Source: an uncultured Clostridia bacterium (lineage in GTDB: Bacteria; Bacillota; Clostridia; Christensenellales; CAG-138). From it: a stretch of DNA of 34,116 bases. The notes under the pieces were generated by a model. The model did not search any database, was not told the DNA's origin, and saw only the letters and a program-made list of their open reading frames with translations. The number at the start of each line of letters is the position of its first letter. Within the stretch, counting starts at the first letter, position 1. Below are positions 15,111-22,943 of this stretch, one piece after another. The stretch covers positions 1-34,116 of the forward strand of contig CAMVGD010000015.1 of NCBI GenBank assembly GCA_947166925.1, in the 5' to 3' direction. The translations under genes were made by a program, and so were the position numbers.

Positions 15111-17444
15111 TTATTCCTCGATCGTTTCCTTCGGCTTGGTTGTCATGACCTTATAGAGCTTGGTATCCTTCGGGAAGTGATTTTCGAACGGTACGATATT
15201 CCCCGCGCATTTCAAAAGCCCCTTACCGGCATCGGCATTGGTCACATACGAAAGCTGTGTTTCCGAGATGCCGAGAAGCTTTGCAAGCTCGATCCGATCG
15301 GTTGCCGCCTGATTCAAAAGCGTGATAAACTCGCTGTTGGCAAGCATCGTCCGCGCGGTGTGCGACTGCAGCAGATCCTCGATGTTCTGCGAAATGCCGG
15401 TATAGCAGGCGTTGTGCTTCCGTGCGCGTTTCCACTGCTCGAACAGGAAATTGGAACTGTATTCGTTGGCAAACAGCAGATAGATCTCGTCGATGAACAC
15501 ATAGGTCGGACGCCCTTTCTTCTTGTTTCGCACGATCCGGTTGTAGATGGAATCGAGAACAACGAGCATACCGACCGTTTTCAATGCTTTGCCGAGATCG
15601 CGGATGTCGTAGCAGATTAGGCTGCTTTCGGTATTGACATTGGTGGGCTTTGCGAAGGTGTCGAGAGAACCGTCCGTAAAGAGCTCAATCGCAAGCGCAA
15701 CGTCCTTTGCTTCCGGTTCGGGCTGTTTCAGAAGCTCCTTGTGGAAATCCTTGAGCGTCGGAACCTTGCCGGTGCAGCCGCGCTTGATAAACGGGCGATA
15801 CACGATCTGCGTACAGCGGTCGATCAGCGACTTTTCCTTTGCAGAAAGCTTTCCGGAACCGACAAGCTGTTCGCAGAGCGAGAGGATAAACTCGCTCTTC
15901 AAAAGCACCGGGTTCTCTGAATCTGCATATTCAGATTCCATATCCATTGCGTTGATGTGGTTCTTGGAATCGGCAGCGATATTGATGACCTCGCCGCCGA
16001 GTGCACGGACAAGTCGATCGTATTCGCGTTCCGGGTCGATGATAATGACATCACCTTGATTTCGGAGAACAAGCTGGATGATCTCGTCCTTTGCGAAGAA
16101 CGACTTACCGGAGCCGGATACGCCGAGAACAAAGCCGTTGCCGTTCAAAAGTGAACTTCGGTTGACAAACAGCAGGTTCTTGCTGATTGCGTTCTGGCCA
16201 CAGTAGATGCCTTCCGGGTGATTGATCTCCTGTGCCTGAAACGGCATGAAGACCGCAGCGGATTCCGTGGTCAGCGTTCGCAGAGCATTGATTTTTCGTA
16301 GCCCATATGGGAGCGTGGTATTCAGCCCGTCAAGCTGCTGATATTTCAGCGTTTGAAACTGACAGATATGCTTTCGCGCAACGGAGAGCAGCGCTTCCGT
16401 GTCCGTGTCCAACTGCTTCTTGCTGTCCGCCACATGTACGAGCGTGACTGTCACGAACATCATGCGCTGATCACGGGATGTGAGATCGTCCAAGAACTCT
16501 TTTGATTCCTTGCGCTGCTGTTCGAGATCATACGGAACGACCGCGGAAAAATTGTTGTTTTTGTTCTGCTTGCGCTGCCAGTTCGTGATCTCCGTTTCCG
16601 TACCGAGCAGCTTGCGTTCGACTTCCTTGACCGCTTCATCCGTAGGGATCGGAATAATGTCGATCGAAAGCATAAGGTTTCGGTTGATGTCGCAAAGTTC
16701 AGACACCATGGAATCCTTGAGAAACGACGGGAACTCCTGCAGATACAGGACGCGCGCATACTTCTTGCCGATCCTGATATGGTCGCTTTTGACCGTCATG
16801 CTGTCGGGACAGATGGCATCTGCGAACGAGTGACCGCGCTTCATGAGATCCTTCAAATCGAAGTGATAGCTTTCCTCCTGTCCGATGCGGAAGAAGTCGT
16901 GGAACACCCGCATCCGTTCCGTGACGTCGGTTTCATACAGCTTGGAGGACAGACTTGCGAAGCGGGAGGCAAGCTCCGTGTAGACGCGGGAGAAAAAGGT
17001 TTTTGCTTCCTCGTAGGATTTCTTAATGACCGATACCGTGATGTACTTTTCCTGCAAGATTCCATTGCCGCGGATTGCCGCGTCCATAATCATGCTGTTG
17101 TATTCGTCCCGGTATTCGTCAAGACCGTCATCCGCGTGTTTGATCAGGTTCCGCGCAAAACTGCTTTTTGTCATGCGGCGGTTATTGATCGTGATCTTGG
17201 TGGTTGCACCGATCTCAAGAGCGTTCAACAGTTCGCAGTATTGCAGAAACATTGCAAGCTGATCGTCCCGTGCCGCAACGGAGTAATTGACGTCCGTGAA
17301 TCGGAACGTGCGTGAGAACTTGTTGCCGACCTGAAAGGTTCCGTCCTTCCAGATCTTCTTGATCGGGATAGTATCCTGTACAGAAGAAGGAACCTTGAAC
17401 GGTTCCTTCTCAGACTTCAGTATTTGATTGAGTGTTTTAATCAA
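15111..17444 (-). CDS. virB4: VirB4-family conjugation ATPase
   Basis: ATPase powering the type IV secretion channel, 777 residues, full length for Firmicutes VirB4/TraE proteins. Residues 1-400 form the N-terminal VirB4 domain. The motor domain has Walker A GVSGSGKS (441-448), DVIIIDPEREYDRL shortly after, and Walker B RPTYVFIDEIYLLF (about 650-665) with the following helices. It probably sits on the cytoplasmic face of the channel with PrgI and VirB6. The start is TTG at 17444, with AAGGAGGTG 7 bases upstream. The first 8 bases overlap the end of prgI (TTGATTAA), implying translational coupling. Confidence 0.95.
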   Translation of the reverse strand: MIKTLNQILKSEKEPFKVPSSVQDTIPIKKIWKDGTFQVGNKFSRTFRFTDVNYSVAARDDQLAMFLQYCELLNALEIGATTKITINNRRMTKSSFARNLIKHADDGLDEYRDEYNSMIMDAAIRGNGILQEKYITVSVIKKSYEEAKTFFSRVYTELASRFASLSSKLYETDVTERMRVFHDFFRIGQEESYHFDLKDLMKRGHSFADAICPDSMTVKSDHIRIGKKYARVLYLQEFPSFLKDSMVSELCDINRNLMLSIDIIPIPTDEAVKEVERKLLGTETEITNWQRKQNKNNNFSAVVPYDLEQQRKESKEFLDDLTSRDQRMMFVTVTLVHVADSKKQLDTDTEALLSVARKHICQFQTLKYQQLDGLNTTLPYGLRKINALRTLTTESAAVFMPFQAQEINHPEGIYCGQNAISKNLLFVNRSSLLNGNGFVLGVSGSGKSFFAKDEIIQLVLRNQGDVIIIDPEREYDRLVRALGGEVINIAADSKNHINAMDMESEYADSENPVLLKSEFILSLCEQLVGSGKLSAKEKSLIDRCTQIVYRPFIKRGCTGKVPTLKDFHKELLKQPEPEAKDVALAIELFTDGSLDTFAKPTNVNTESSLICYDIRDLGKALKTVGMLVVLDSIYNRIVRNKKKGRPTYVFIDEIYLLFANEYSSNFLFEQWKRARKHNACYTGISQNIEDLLQSHTARTMLANSEFITLLNQAATDRIELAKLLGISETQLSYVTNADAGKGLLKCAGNIVPFENHFPKDTKLYKVMTTKPKETIEE

Positions 17445-17790
17445 CGCGCAGCACCTCCTTCAGTTTTCCGCTTGACAGGATCGAAGCGTACAGATTCGTG
17501 GGCTTCGAGGCCAGTTGCTTCGGTATGAGAAACTCGGACTGAATGTATGCCCGGATGAACTGTTCGGCGGTCATGCCGTGATATTTCACAAAGCCGAGGA
17601 TCGCAAACGGGAACGCAGCAACGACGCACAGCCAACTGACGGTTTCCGTGCCGAGTACATTCCGAAGTCCGAAGTACACGCCGAGGGCAACGCCGACCGC
17701 GAGTACCGCGAAGATGAACTGACGCAAAGACAAACCCATGAAGATCGACTCCTGATAGTCGCGGATCTCTTTGTTGATTTTGATTTCCAA
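17437..17790 (-). CDS. prgI: PrgI-family transfer protein
   Basis: A 117-residue membrane protein with two hydrophobic helices (about 23-42 and 51-69) and a conserved N-terminal pattern, EIKINKEIRDYQESIFMGLS, typical of PrgI. PrgI is the VirB3-like inner-membrane part of Gram-positive conjugation channels and is nearly always next to VirB4, as here. The start is TTG at 17790 with AAAGGAG upstream. The neighbour on the 5' side is a fic gene instead of virB6, so the usual order is interrupted. Confidence 0.92.
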   Translation of the reverse strand: MEIKINKEIRDYQESIFMGLSLRQFIFAVLAVGVALGVYFGLRNVLGTETVSWLCVVAAFPFAILGFVKYHGMTAEQFIRAYIQSEFLIPKQLASKPTNLYASILSSGKLKEVLRVD

Positions 17791-17828
17791 AAGGGAACTC
17801 CTTTCTGTTTTAGATTTACTTGGAACAT

Positions 17829-17858
17829 AAAAGCGGCAAGGATGAACCTTGCCGCTTT
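17829..17858 (-). terminator. Hairpin terminator after fic
   Basis: Exact 12-bp arms 17830-17841 and 17847-17858 around a 5-base loop, starting 20 bases after the fic stop. On the minus strand the stem ends in TTTT followed by ATGTT, a short T-tract. It would cut read-through from fic into prgI, though the transfer operon must cross it, so it may be partial. Confidence 0.6.
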
Positions 17859-17877
17859 CAGCATTATTGTTTTGATA

Positions 17878-19017
17878 TTAAGTTCCTTCTCGCAAGATAT
17901 CGAGATAAGCTTGATAAGCAAACACACGATTTCTTGCAGCATTGGTTGTTTCGCGAAGGATGCCGAGATTGATCAGCTTTCGCACAGCGGAAGCAGTCGT
18001 ATTATAACTGATACCCAATGCCTGAGAGGTCTTTTTGATGTCAATGATCGGATACTGTTCCACATAGTCAAATAAACTACGGACATGATCCTGAGTTCGT
18101 TTTGATTGCGGAAGGATCATCAGATTCCGATCATGGAGTTCAGACAGCGCGCGGATGGATTCCATGGCGTCCTTTGCGGCGGCGTAGACCGCTTCCAAGA
18201 AGAAACGGACCCATTGCTCATAGTTCCCGGAACGACGCACTTCGCTGATTCGATCATAGTATTCCACCTGATTCTTTTTCAGGAAATAAGACACATAGAG
18301 AACCGGTTTATCCAGCAACCCCTGCTCCATCAGATACAGTAAGATCAACAGCCGACCGATACGGCCGTTGCCGTCCAAAAACGGATGGATCGTTTCAAAC
18401 TGATAATGAATCAGAGCAGCGCGAACAAGGGAATCCAAATTGCTCTCCGCATGGAGGTACTTCTCCAGGTCGGACAACGCTTCGGTCATATCGGTTACAT
18501 TCGGCGGGACAAACCGTGCATCCTTCAATGCGCAACCGCGAGGGCCGATCCAGTTCTGCGATCTTCTGAATTCGCCGGGGTCCTTATCCTCGCCACGAAC
18601 ACCTTGCAACAGTCTTTCATGCGTTTCTCTCAAGAGACGATTGCAAAGGGGAAGTTCGTTGAGCCGTTCAATGGCGTATTGTGCAGCAGTGATATAGTTC
18701 ACCACATCTCCGACATCCAGGTTTATATTTCCGTCGGCATTTGGATCGAGAATGTCGTCAAGCGTGCACTGCGTGCCCTCTATTTGAGAGGTCATCAGCG
18801 CTTCTTTGCGAACGTACATCGAGACAAACAGGTTTGTGCTCGGAATCAGGTTTGCCGCAATATTGAGCTTTGCCAATTCTTTGTTGGCATCGATCAAAAG
18901 CTGTAAGCAGTCGCTATCCAGCGCCAACGGAGGATTTGGAGGGAGAGGAGAAGGACGAAAGGATTGATAAGCTGCTTCTCCGGTCATATTTGTAACGTAT
19001 GCTCCGGCACGATTCAT
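17878..19017 (-). CDS. fic: Fic-domain AMP-transferase-like protein with winged helix
   Basis: A 379-residue Fic protein of the Fic_N/class II type. An N-terminal inhibitory motif T76-SQI-E80-G81 matches (S/T)xxxE(G/N), which blocks the active site in cis. The catalytic motif HPFLDGNGRIGR (211-222) is intact, so nucleotide transfer to a protein hydroxyl, usually AMP, is expected. A C-terminal winged helix (about 315-370, VEQYPIIDIKKTSQALGIS) suggests DNA binding, perhaps autoregulation. The ATG follows AAGGAG. The gene sits between virB6 and prgI and has its own promoter and a terminator, so it behaves as an inserted accessory unit. The target protein is unknown. No separate antitoxin gene is needed because the inhibitory helix is built in. 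Confidence 0.9.
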   Translation of the reverse strand: MNRAGAYVTNMTGEAAYQSFRPSPLPPNPPLALDSDCLQLLIDANKELAKLNIAANLIPSTNLFVSMYVRKEALMTSQIEGTQCTLDDILDPNADGNINLDVGDVVNYITAAQYAIERLNELPLCNRLLRETHERLLQGVRGEDKDPGEFRRSQNWIGPRGCALKDARFVPPNVTDMTEALSDLEKYLHAESNLDSLVRAALIHYQFETIHPFLDGNGRIGRLLILLYLMEQGLLDKPVLYVSYFLKKNQVEYYDRISEVRRSGNYEQWVRFFLEAVYAAAKDAMESIRALSELHDRNLMILPQSKRTQDHVRSLFDYVEQYPIIDIKKTSQALGISYNTTASAVRKLINLGILRETTNAARNRVFAYQAYLDILREGT

Positions 19018-19051
19018 GGTTTTGCTCCTTACAAACTGAAATTACAGATAC

Positions 19052-19080
19052 AGTATACCCACTTTATTTCAATTTGTAAA
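19052..19080 (-). promoter_or_regulatory. Promoter of fic
   Basis: On the minus strand TTTACA (19080-19075) is followed by a 17-base spacer and TATACT (19057-19052). Transcription would start about 27 bases before the fic ATG. This gives fic a promoter independent of the transfer operon. Confidence 0.65.
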
Positions 19081-19096
19081 CAAGTTTCTGAAATAA
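19064..19096. promoter_or_regulatory. Operator-like inverted repeat over the fic -35 box
   Basis: TTATTTCA (19064-19071) and TGAAATAA (19089-19096) form an 8-bp inverted repeat that brackets the -35 element. Further ATTTCA/TGAAAT half-sites occur at 19037-19042 and 19118-19123. A binding site for the Fic winged helix is possible but unproven. Confidence 0.35.
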
Positions 19097-19131
19097 CGAA
19101 AGAGGTTTCCGGAGAGTATTTCATTTTTATG

Positions 19132-19971
19132 TTAGAATCCGATCATTTCTTTCACGACCCGATCGCTCATCTTGACTGCGCCGACGAGAACAAGGAAGTT
19201 GAAGATCAGTTGGAACAGGAACGCCCATACAACCGTCGTCGCATCTCCGCTTGCGCTCACCGTCGGGGTCTCCGTCAGCACCGAATAGACGATACAGGCA
19301 AGAATAATAACGACACCCTGCAGGCACACCCCGGCATACGACTTCAGGAATTGACGTCCGACCTGGGATGTTCCTTCGCCTGCAAACGACGCAAGCGGGA
19401 TCGGGGCGACAGCGGTGTACATAAAGATCTTAAAAACGCGTGAGTAAACGGTGAGAATCATTACAAACGACAGCACCGTTACGAGAAGCGCACCGATCAG
19501 CGCTACGATCCACAGCGGAATGCTGTCGAGGAAGGAGCATTGATTGATCTTCTGCGCGATCGCATCCGGCAGCGCGATTCCGGTCGTCAGAACGCCTCCG
19601 GCATGAGCGGAGATGTTGTTGAGAATTCCGTGCCCGATCTTAAAGATGCCGGTCAGAATATCCATGCTGTAGCCGACAACCGCTTTTGCGATTGCAAATC
19701 GGATAAACAGCTTCAAAGCGACCTCTGGACGCTTGATCTCCGAAAAGTTGGTGGTCGTTTTCACCACACCGACGATAAAGAACAGAACGAGCAGCGCATA
19801 CGCGATGGCTTTCAGCCCGCCTTGAATGTTGGCGATTGAACTCCATACAGCACCGCCGCGGATGTTCTGCGGAGAGGTGGTCAGAAGCGTCCAGATGGTT
19901 TGCATGGCTTCCGACCAAAAGTTGAGTGTGTAGTTCAGAATGTCTATGATCCAGTTACCGGATGACTGCAA
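19132..19971 (-). CDS. VirB6/TrbL-like conjugation membrane protein
   Basis: About 279 residues with six or so hydrophobic segments, including LKAIAYALLVLFFIVGVV and WIVALIGALLVTVLSFVMIL, and the RVFKIFMYTAVAPIPLASFA stretch typical of the TrbL/VirB6 channel protein in Clostridia ICEs. It would form the membrane pore with PrgI and VirB4. I place the start at the TTG at 19971, which has AAGGAGG with 8-base spacing. The GTG three codons earlier lies inside the ribosome-binding site. It follows maff2 after a perfect hairpin. Confidence 0.85.
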   Translation of the reverse strand: MQSSGNWIIDILNYTLNFWSEAMQTIWTLLTTSPQNIRGGAVWSSIANIQGGLKAIAYALLVLFFIVGVVKTTTNFSEIKRPEVALKLFIRFAIAKAVVGYSMDILTGIFKIGHGILNNISAHAGGVLTTGIALPDAIAQKINQCSFLDSIPLWIVALIGALLVTVLSFVMILTVYSRVFKIFMYTAVAPIPLASFAGEGTSQVGRQFLKSYAGVCLQGVVIILACIVYSVLTETPTVSASGDATTVVWAFLFQLIFNFLVLVGAVKMSDRVVKEMIGF

Positions 19972-19988
19972 AAGTGTCACCTCCTTTT

Positions 19989-20019
19989 CGACAGGGCAGA
20001 CAAAATGTCTGCCCTGTCG
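19989..20019 (-). promoter_or_regulatory. 14-bp perfect hairpin between maff2 and virB6
   Basis: Arms 19989-20002 and 20006-20019 are exact reverse complements with a 3-base loop. The stem begins on the base after the maff2 stop and ends just before the virB6 ribosome-binding site. No T-run follows. It looks like an mRNA stabiliser or processing site setting maff2 expression above virB6, rather than a terminator. Confidence 0.65.
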
Positions 20020-20319
20020 TTATGAAATCAAGGACAGGATCTCTTTAGTAAAGGTAATGACGATGCCGCCGGCAATCGTCAGCATACCGTTTGCTCTCTG
20101 CGAGGGATCGTGCGACTTCAAGCTGAGACCAAGTTGCAGAATGCCGAAGCCGAGCAGGATGATACCGATCGCCCGGATAAAGCCGAAGATGAAGTCGCTG
20201 AGGTTGTTGACGACAGCGATCGGATCATCGTCCGCAAATGCTGTCGTCGCAAAGGAAAGAGTGAGTACGATCGCGCAGAAGATGCAGAAGATCATACGGG
20301 TTCGTTTGGTCATTTTCAT
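20020..20319 (-). CDS. maff2: Maff2-family mobile element protein (VirB2/TrbC-like)
   Basis: A 99-residue protein with an N-terminal signal-like helix ending in AFA at about 29, followed by two hydrophobic helices (about 42-66 and 74-95) separated by a short basic loop. This is the layout of Maff2 and pilin-like VirB2/TrbC proteins. The ATG overlaps the virD4 stop as ATGA, with GGAGG 10 bases upstream. A strong hairpin begins at its stop codon, consistent with high, separate expression of a small structural component. Confidence 0.88.
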   Translation of the reverse strand: MKMTKRTRMIFCIFCAIVLTLSFATTAFADDDPIAVVNNLSDFIFGFIRAIGIILLGFGILQLGLSLKSHDPSQRANGMLTIAGGIVITFTKEILSLIS

Positions 20320-22076
20320 ATAGTGGTTTCCTCCGTTTCATTTTCATCGAGTAGAATGTATTGTTCAGCGTTGTCGAAGTTAAAAGCTTCGTTAAACGGG
20401 ATATAGGAATAGGACTGCCCTTTGTGAATGTACGGCGGATAGCCGCCGTTGACCGTCATGTGAATGTTTGAGTGATGATTCAGGTCGTACTTGTCATCCA
20501 TCACCGCAGGAAATCCGCGAATAAAGAGAAGCGCTTTGCTGTTGTCCAGCAAACGCACTTCGTCCGGGGTTAAGAGCTCTCGCCCCGTGGTCTGCATATT
20601 GGTCGAGTAACTGCCGCTCTTGCCTTTGGTTTGTCCGTGCGTTCGGGTGTCGATTGTCTCCTTGCCGAGAAGCTTTGAGATATACTCATGCGTGCTTTGC
20701 TCATTGCCACCGAGATACAGAAGCGTATCGCAGTTACCGGTGATTGTCTCCCAACCGTGCTCCTTATACAGTCCTTTCAACTGTGCGAGGTTCTGTACAA
20801 TGATCGTTGCGCTGATCTCACGGGATCGCATGGTAGCGAGGGACTTATCGAACTCCTCCGGCAGAGAGACATTGGCAAACTCGTCGAGGATCATCCGCAC
20901 ATGAATCGGAAGCCGTCCGTGATACACATGGTCGGCTTGGTAGTAGAGCTCTTGAATGATCTGCGTGTAGAGCATACCGACAAGATAGGACAGGGAGGTA
21001 TCGTTATCGGGAATGACGGCAAAGATCGCCGTTTTCTGTTTCCCCAGTTCGCTGATGCCCATATCGTCACGGTCGGTGATCGAGCAGATCTGATCCATAT
21101 TGAACGCAGCCAATCGCACCGCTAGAGAGATATTGATGCTCTTTGCGGTTTTGCCCGCCGCCTGCTTATAGATTCGATACTGCTTCACAGCGATATGCAT
21201 GGGCTGATTGTCTCCGAGCTGCTTGAACAGCAGATCGAGCGCAGACACATACGTTTCCTTGTCTTCGCGCACATCAGCGTAGGAGAGCATCTTCATGATC
21301 ATACTGAAGTTCTGTTCTTCCTCCGGCGCTTCATATAGGAGATAGAACATGAGAGATTCGAGCAGTGCCGTTTCCGCTTTCTCCCAAAACGGATCGCTGC
21401 CGCCGCTGCCTTTAGGAGTGGTGTTGCGAATCAAGTTTGTGATTAAGCGCAGCACGTCCTTATCGTCTCTTACATACTTGAACGGGTTGTATCCGTCCGA
21501 TTGTGAGAAATCGACAAGGTTGAATGCTTTGACCGTATAGCCCTTCTCTTTGAGCAGATGCCCAACGGCGGCAAGGATTTCTCCTTTCGGATCAGTCACG
21601 ACAAAGCTTGCGTTGCACTCCATGATCCCCGGCAAAGCAAGGGAGCGGGTTTTACCCGCGCCGCTGCCGCCGAGGGTAAGGATGTTCAGATTTCGTCTGT
21701 GCTTATGGGTATCCATGCCGAGCCGGACGTGCTTGGTCAGCGGAAAGCTCTGCTTCTGTTCGATCTGTGCATTGACCTGCTTTGGCGATCCCCACTTTGC
21801 AGAGCCGTGTTCTTCACCCTGCCGGAGGTTCGGTCGCGTTCCGAAGTACACGATCCCGCCGAACGCATATATGGCAAGGCACAGCAGGAGCGACCGCGGG
21901 GTACTCTGACACCATTCAATTGAAAAAGGTGTCTGCATGTGTTCCGTCAGTCGGTTAAACACATCGAGCAAGCTTCCGCCGAGACATGGCGCGAGCAGAA
22001 GTGCAAACCATACAGTAGGCAAAAGGAGAATCCCGTAGAGCAGGAGATCCTCCTTCTTGGTATTGCGGTTTTTCAT
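20316..22076 (-). CDS. virD4: VirD4/TraG-family type IV coupling protein
   Basis: A 586-residue coupling ATPase that brings the relaxase-DNA complex to the channel. Two N-terminal transmembrane helices (about 12-34 and 61-79) precede the TraG/TraD motor with Walker A GGSGAGKT (136-143), the TDPKGEIL segment, Walker B IHVRMILDEFANV (about 390-402) and the later EISATIIVQNLAQL and GNCDTLLYLGG motifs. I start at the ATG at 22076, one base after the stop of the 56-residue ORF. A 33-residue upstream extension would overlap that ORF and lacks membrane-protein character. The ribosome-binding site is weak (AGGG), so coupling to the small ORF is likely. Confidence 0.95.
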   Translation of the reverse strand: MKNRNTKKEDLLLYGILLLPTVWFALLLAPCLGGSLLDVFNRLTEHMQTPFSIEWCQSTPRSLLLCLAIYAFGGIVYFGTRPNLRQGEEHGSAKWGSPKQVNAQIEQKQSFPLTKHVRLGMDTHKHRRNLNILTLGGSGAGKTRSLALPGIMECNASFVVTDPKGEILAAVGHLLKEKGYTVKAFNLVDFSQSDGYNPFKYVRDDKDVLRLITNLIRNTTPKGSGGSDPFWEKAETALLESLMFYLLYEAPEEEQNFSMIMKMLSYADVREDKETYVSALDLLFKQLGDNQPMHIAVKQYRIYKQAAGKTAKSINISLAVRLAAFNMDQICSITDRDDMGISELGKQKTAIFAVIPDNDTSLSYLVGMLYTQIIQELYYQADHVYHGRLPIHVRMILDEFANVSLPEEFDKSLATMRSREISATIIVQNLAQLKGLYKEHGWETITGNCDTLLYLGGNEQSTHEYISKLLGKETIDTRTHGQTKGKSGSYSTNMQTTGRELLTPDEVRLLDNSKALLFIRGFPAVMDDKYDLNHHSNIHMTVNGGYPPYIHKGQSYSYIPFNEAFNFDNAEQYILLDENETEETTI

Positions 22077-22077
22077 G

Positions 22078-22248
22078 TCAGAACCCTGCACGTACCTTGT
22101 AGGGCCGCAGCTTCTGAAAATGGTACAGCACGGCTGCGACCTTGCCGCGATAGGTGGCGTCCTCCGGCAGAACACATTTCATACGGGAAAGAGCATCGAT
22201 CACGATGTAAAGCTGCTCCTTGGTCAGTTCGCAATGGTAATACTTCAT
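22078..22248 (-). CDS. Short ORF between pcfB and virD4 (56 aa)
   Basis: A 56-residue reading frame starting MKYYHCELTKEQLYIVIDAL with GGAGGTG 5-8 bases upstream, and stopping one base before the virD4 ATG. The protein is small, soluble and mildly basic, with an amphipathic helix in the first half. Its tight packing between pcfB and virD4 and its strong ribosome-binding site make it a real gene. I do not recognise a family. It may be a small accessory of the coupling protein. Confidence 0.75.
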   Translation of the reverse strand: MKYYHCELTKEQLYIVIDALSRMKCVLPEDATYRGKVAAVLYHFQKLRPYKVRAGF

Positions 22249-22260
22249 GCAGACACCTCC

Positions 22261-22869
22261 TTACCGTTCCTTCGTGTCCTTGGTTTTCTTTCTTCTGCGG
22301 GTGCGTTCGGGTTCCTCGCGCTCCTTCTTTTCGATCAGCTTGCGATTCGCTTCAAGCTGCGCGAGTACGGACGGTTTACGCTCGCCGTTCGGGTTCTCCT
22401 TCGGTCGATCTCGGTCGGAGCGCTTGGCTTCGGACTGTTCCTTGGAGTCGTTTGAGTTTCGCTTCGACCGAGTATCTTTTTTTGACGGTTCTTCGGGTTC
22501 GTCCTTCACCTGGCTGTAGCCGATGCGTTCGAGAATGTGGTTGACCAGCGGTATGCTCTTTGCGGCGATCACCACATCCACCTTTTCGTTTTCGGACTTC
22601 GTATCCACAAACGGCGCAAACAGCACCTGTTTTCTCGACGATGCTTTGAACTCCTTGTACTGTTCCTTGGTCAGACTTAAGACCTGAAGCTCCTCGCCGG
22701 AACGAAGGAGCTTCATCATGGAAGTCCTGCCATAGACCTTTTTGTGATTCTTCGACCACGCAACGAGGATCGCTGCGAGGTTCTTTGCCGCGGAACCGGT
22801 CAGCCGGATGGCGACCTCGGTTCCGTTCAATGCCATGCGGACTACTTCGTCCGCCGCTTCACCGTTCAA
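22261..22869 (-). CDS. pcfB: PcfB-family protein (DUF3801)
   Basis: A 202-residue protein that in enterococcal pheromone plasmids helps dock the relaxase to the coupling protein. The conserved core occupies about 1-130 (GEAADEVVRMALNGTEVAIR, LLRSGEELQVLSLTKEQYKEF). A highly charged tail rich in Lys, Arg, Glu and Ser runs from about 135 to the end. The start is TTG at 22869 with CAGGAGG 7 bases upstream. The ATG 21 codons earlier lies in the upstream terminator region and adds non-conserved residues. It is followed by the 56-residue ORF and virD4. Confidence 0.88.
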   Translation of the reverse strand: MNGEAADEVVRMALNGTEVAIRLTGSAAKNLAAILVAWSKNHKKVYGRTSMMKLLRSGEELQVLSLTKEQYKEFKASSRKQVLFAPFVDTKSENEKVDVVIAAKSIPLVNHILERIGYSQVKDEPEEPSKKDTRSKRNSNDSKEQSEAKRSDRDRPKENPNGERKPSVLAQLEANRKLIEKKEREEPERTRRRKKTKDTKER

Positions 22870-22903
22870 TTGTTTTCCTCCTGTTCTTTCTTTTTTGGGC
22901 AAG

Positions 22904-22929
22904 CAAAAAGGAGACGTTGCCGTCTCCTT
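22904..22929 (-). terminator. Intrinsic terminator between the Rossmann-like gene and pcfB
   Basis: Arms 22908-22916 and 22921-22929 are exact 9-bp reverse complements with a 4-base loop, followed on the minus strand by TTTTTGC. It begins 15 bases after the upstream stop and would end that gene's transcript. Confidence 0.78.
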
Positions 22930-22943
22930 CACACAATGATCCG

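Noticed and set aside
14682-15620. 312-codon plus-strand frame across the NlpC/P60 and virB4 genes
   Set aside because: It spans two well-supported genes on the opposite strand and reads as shadow sequence.
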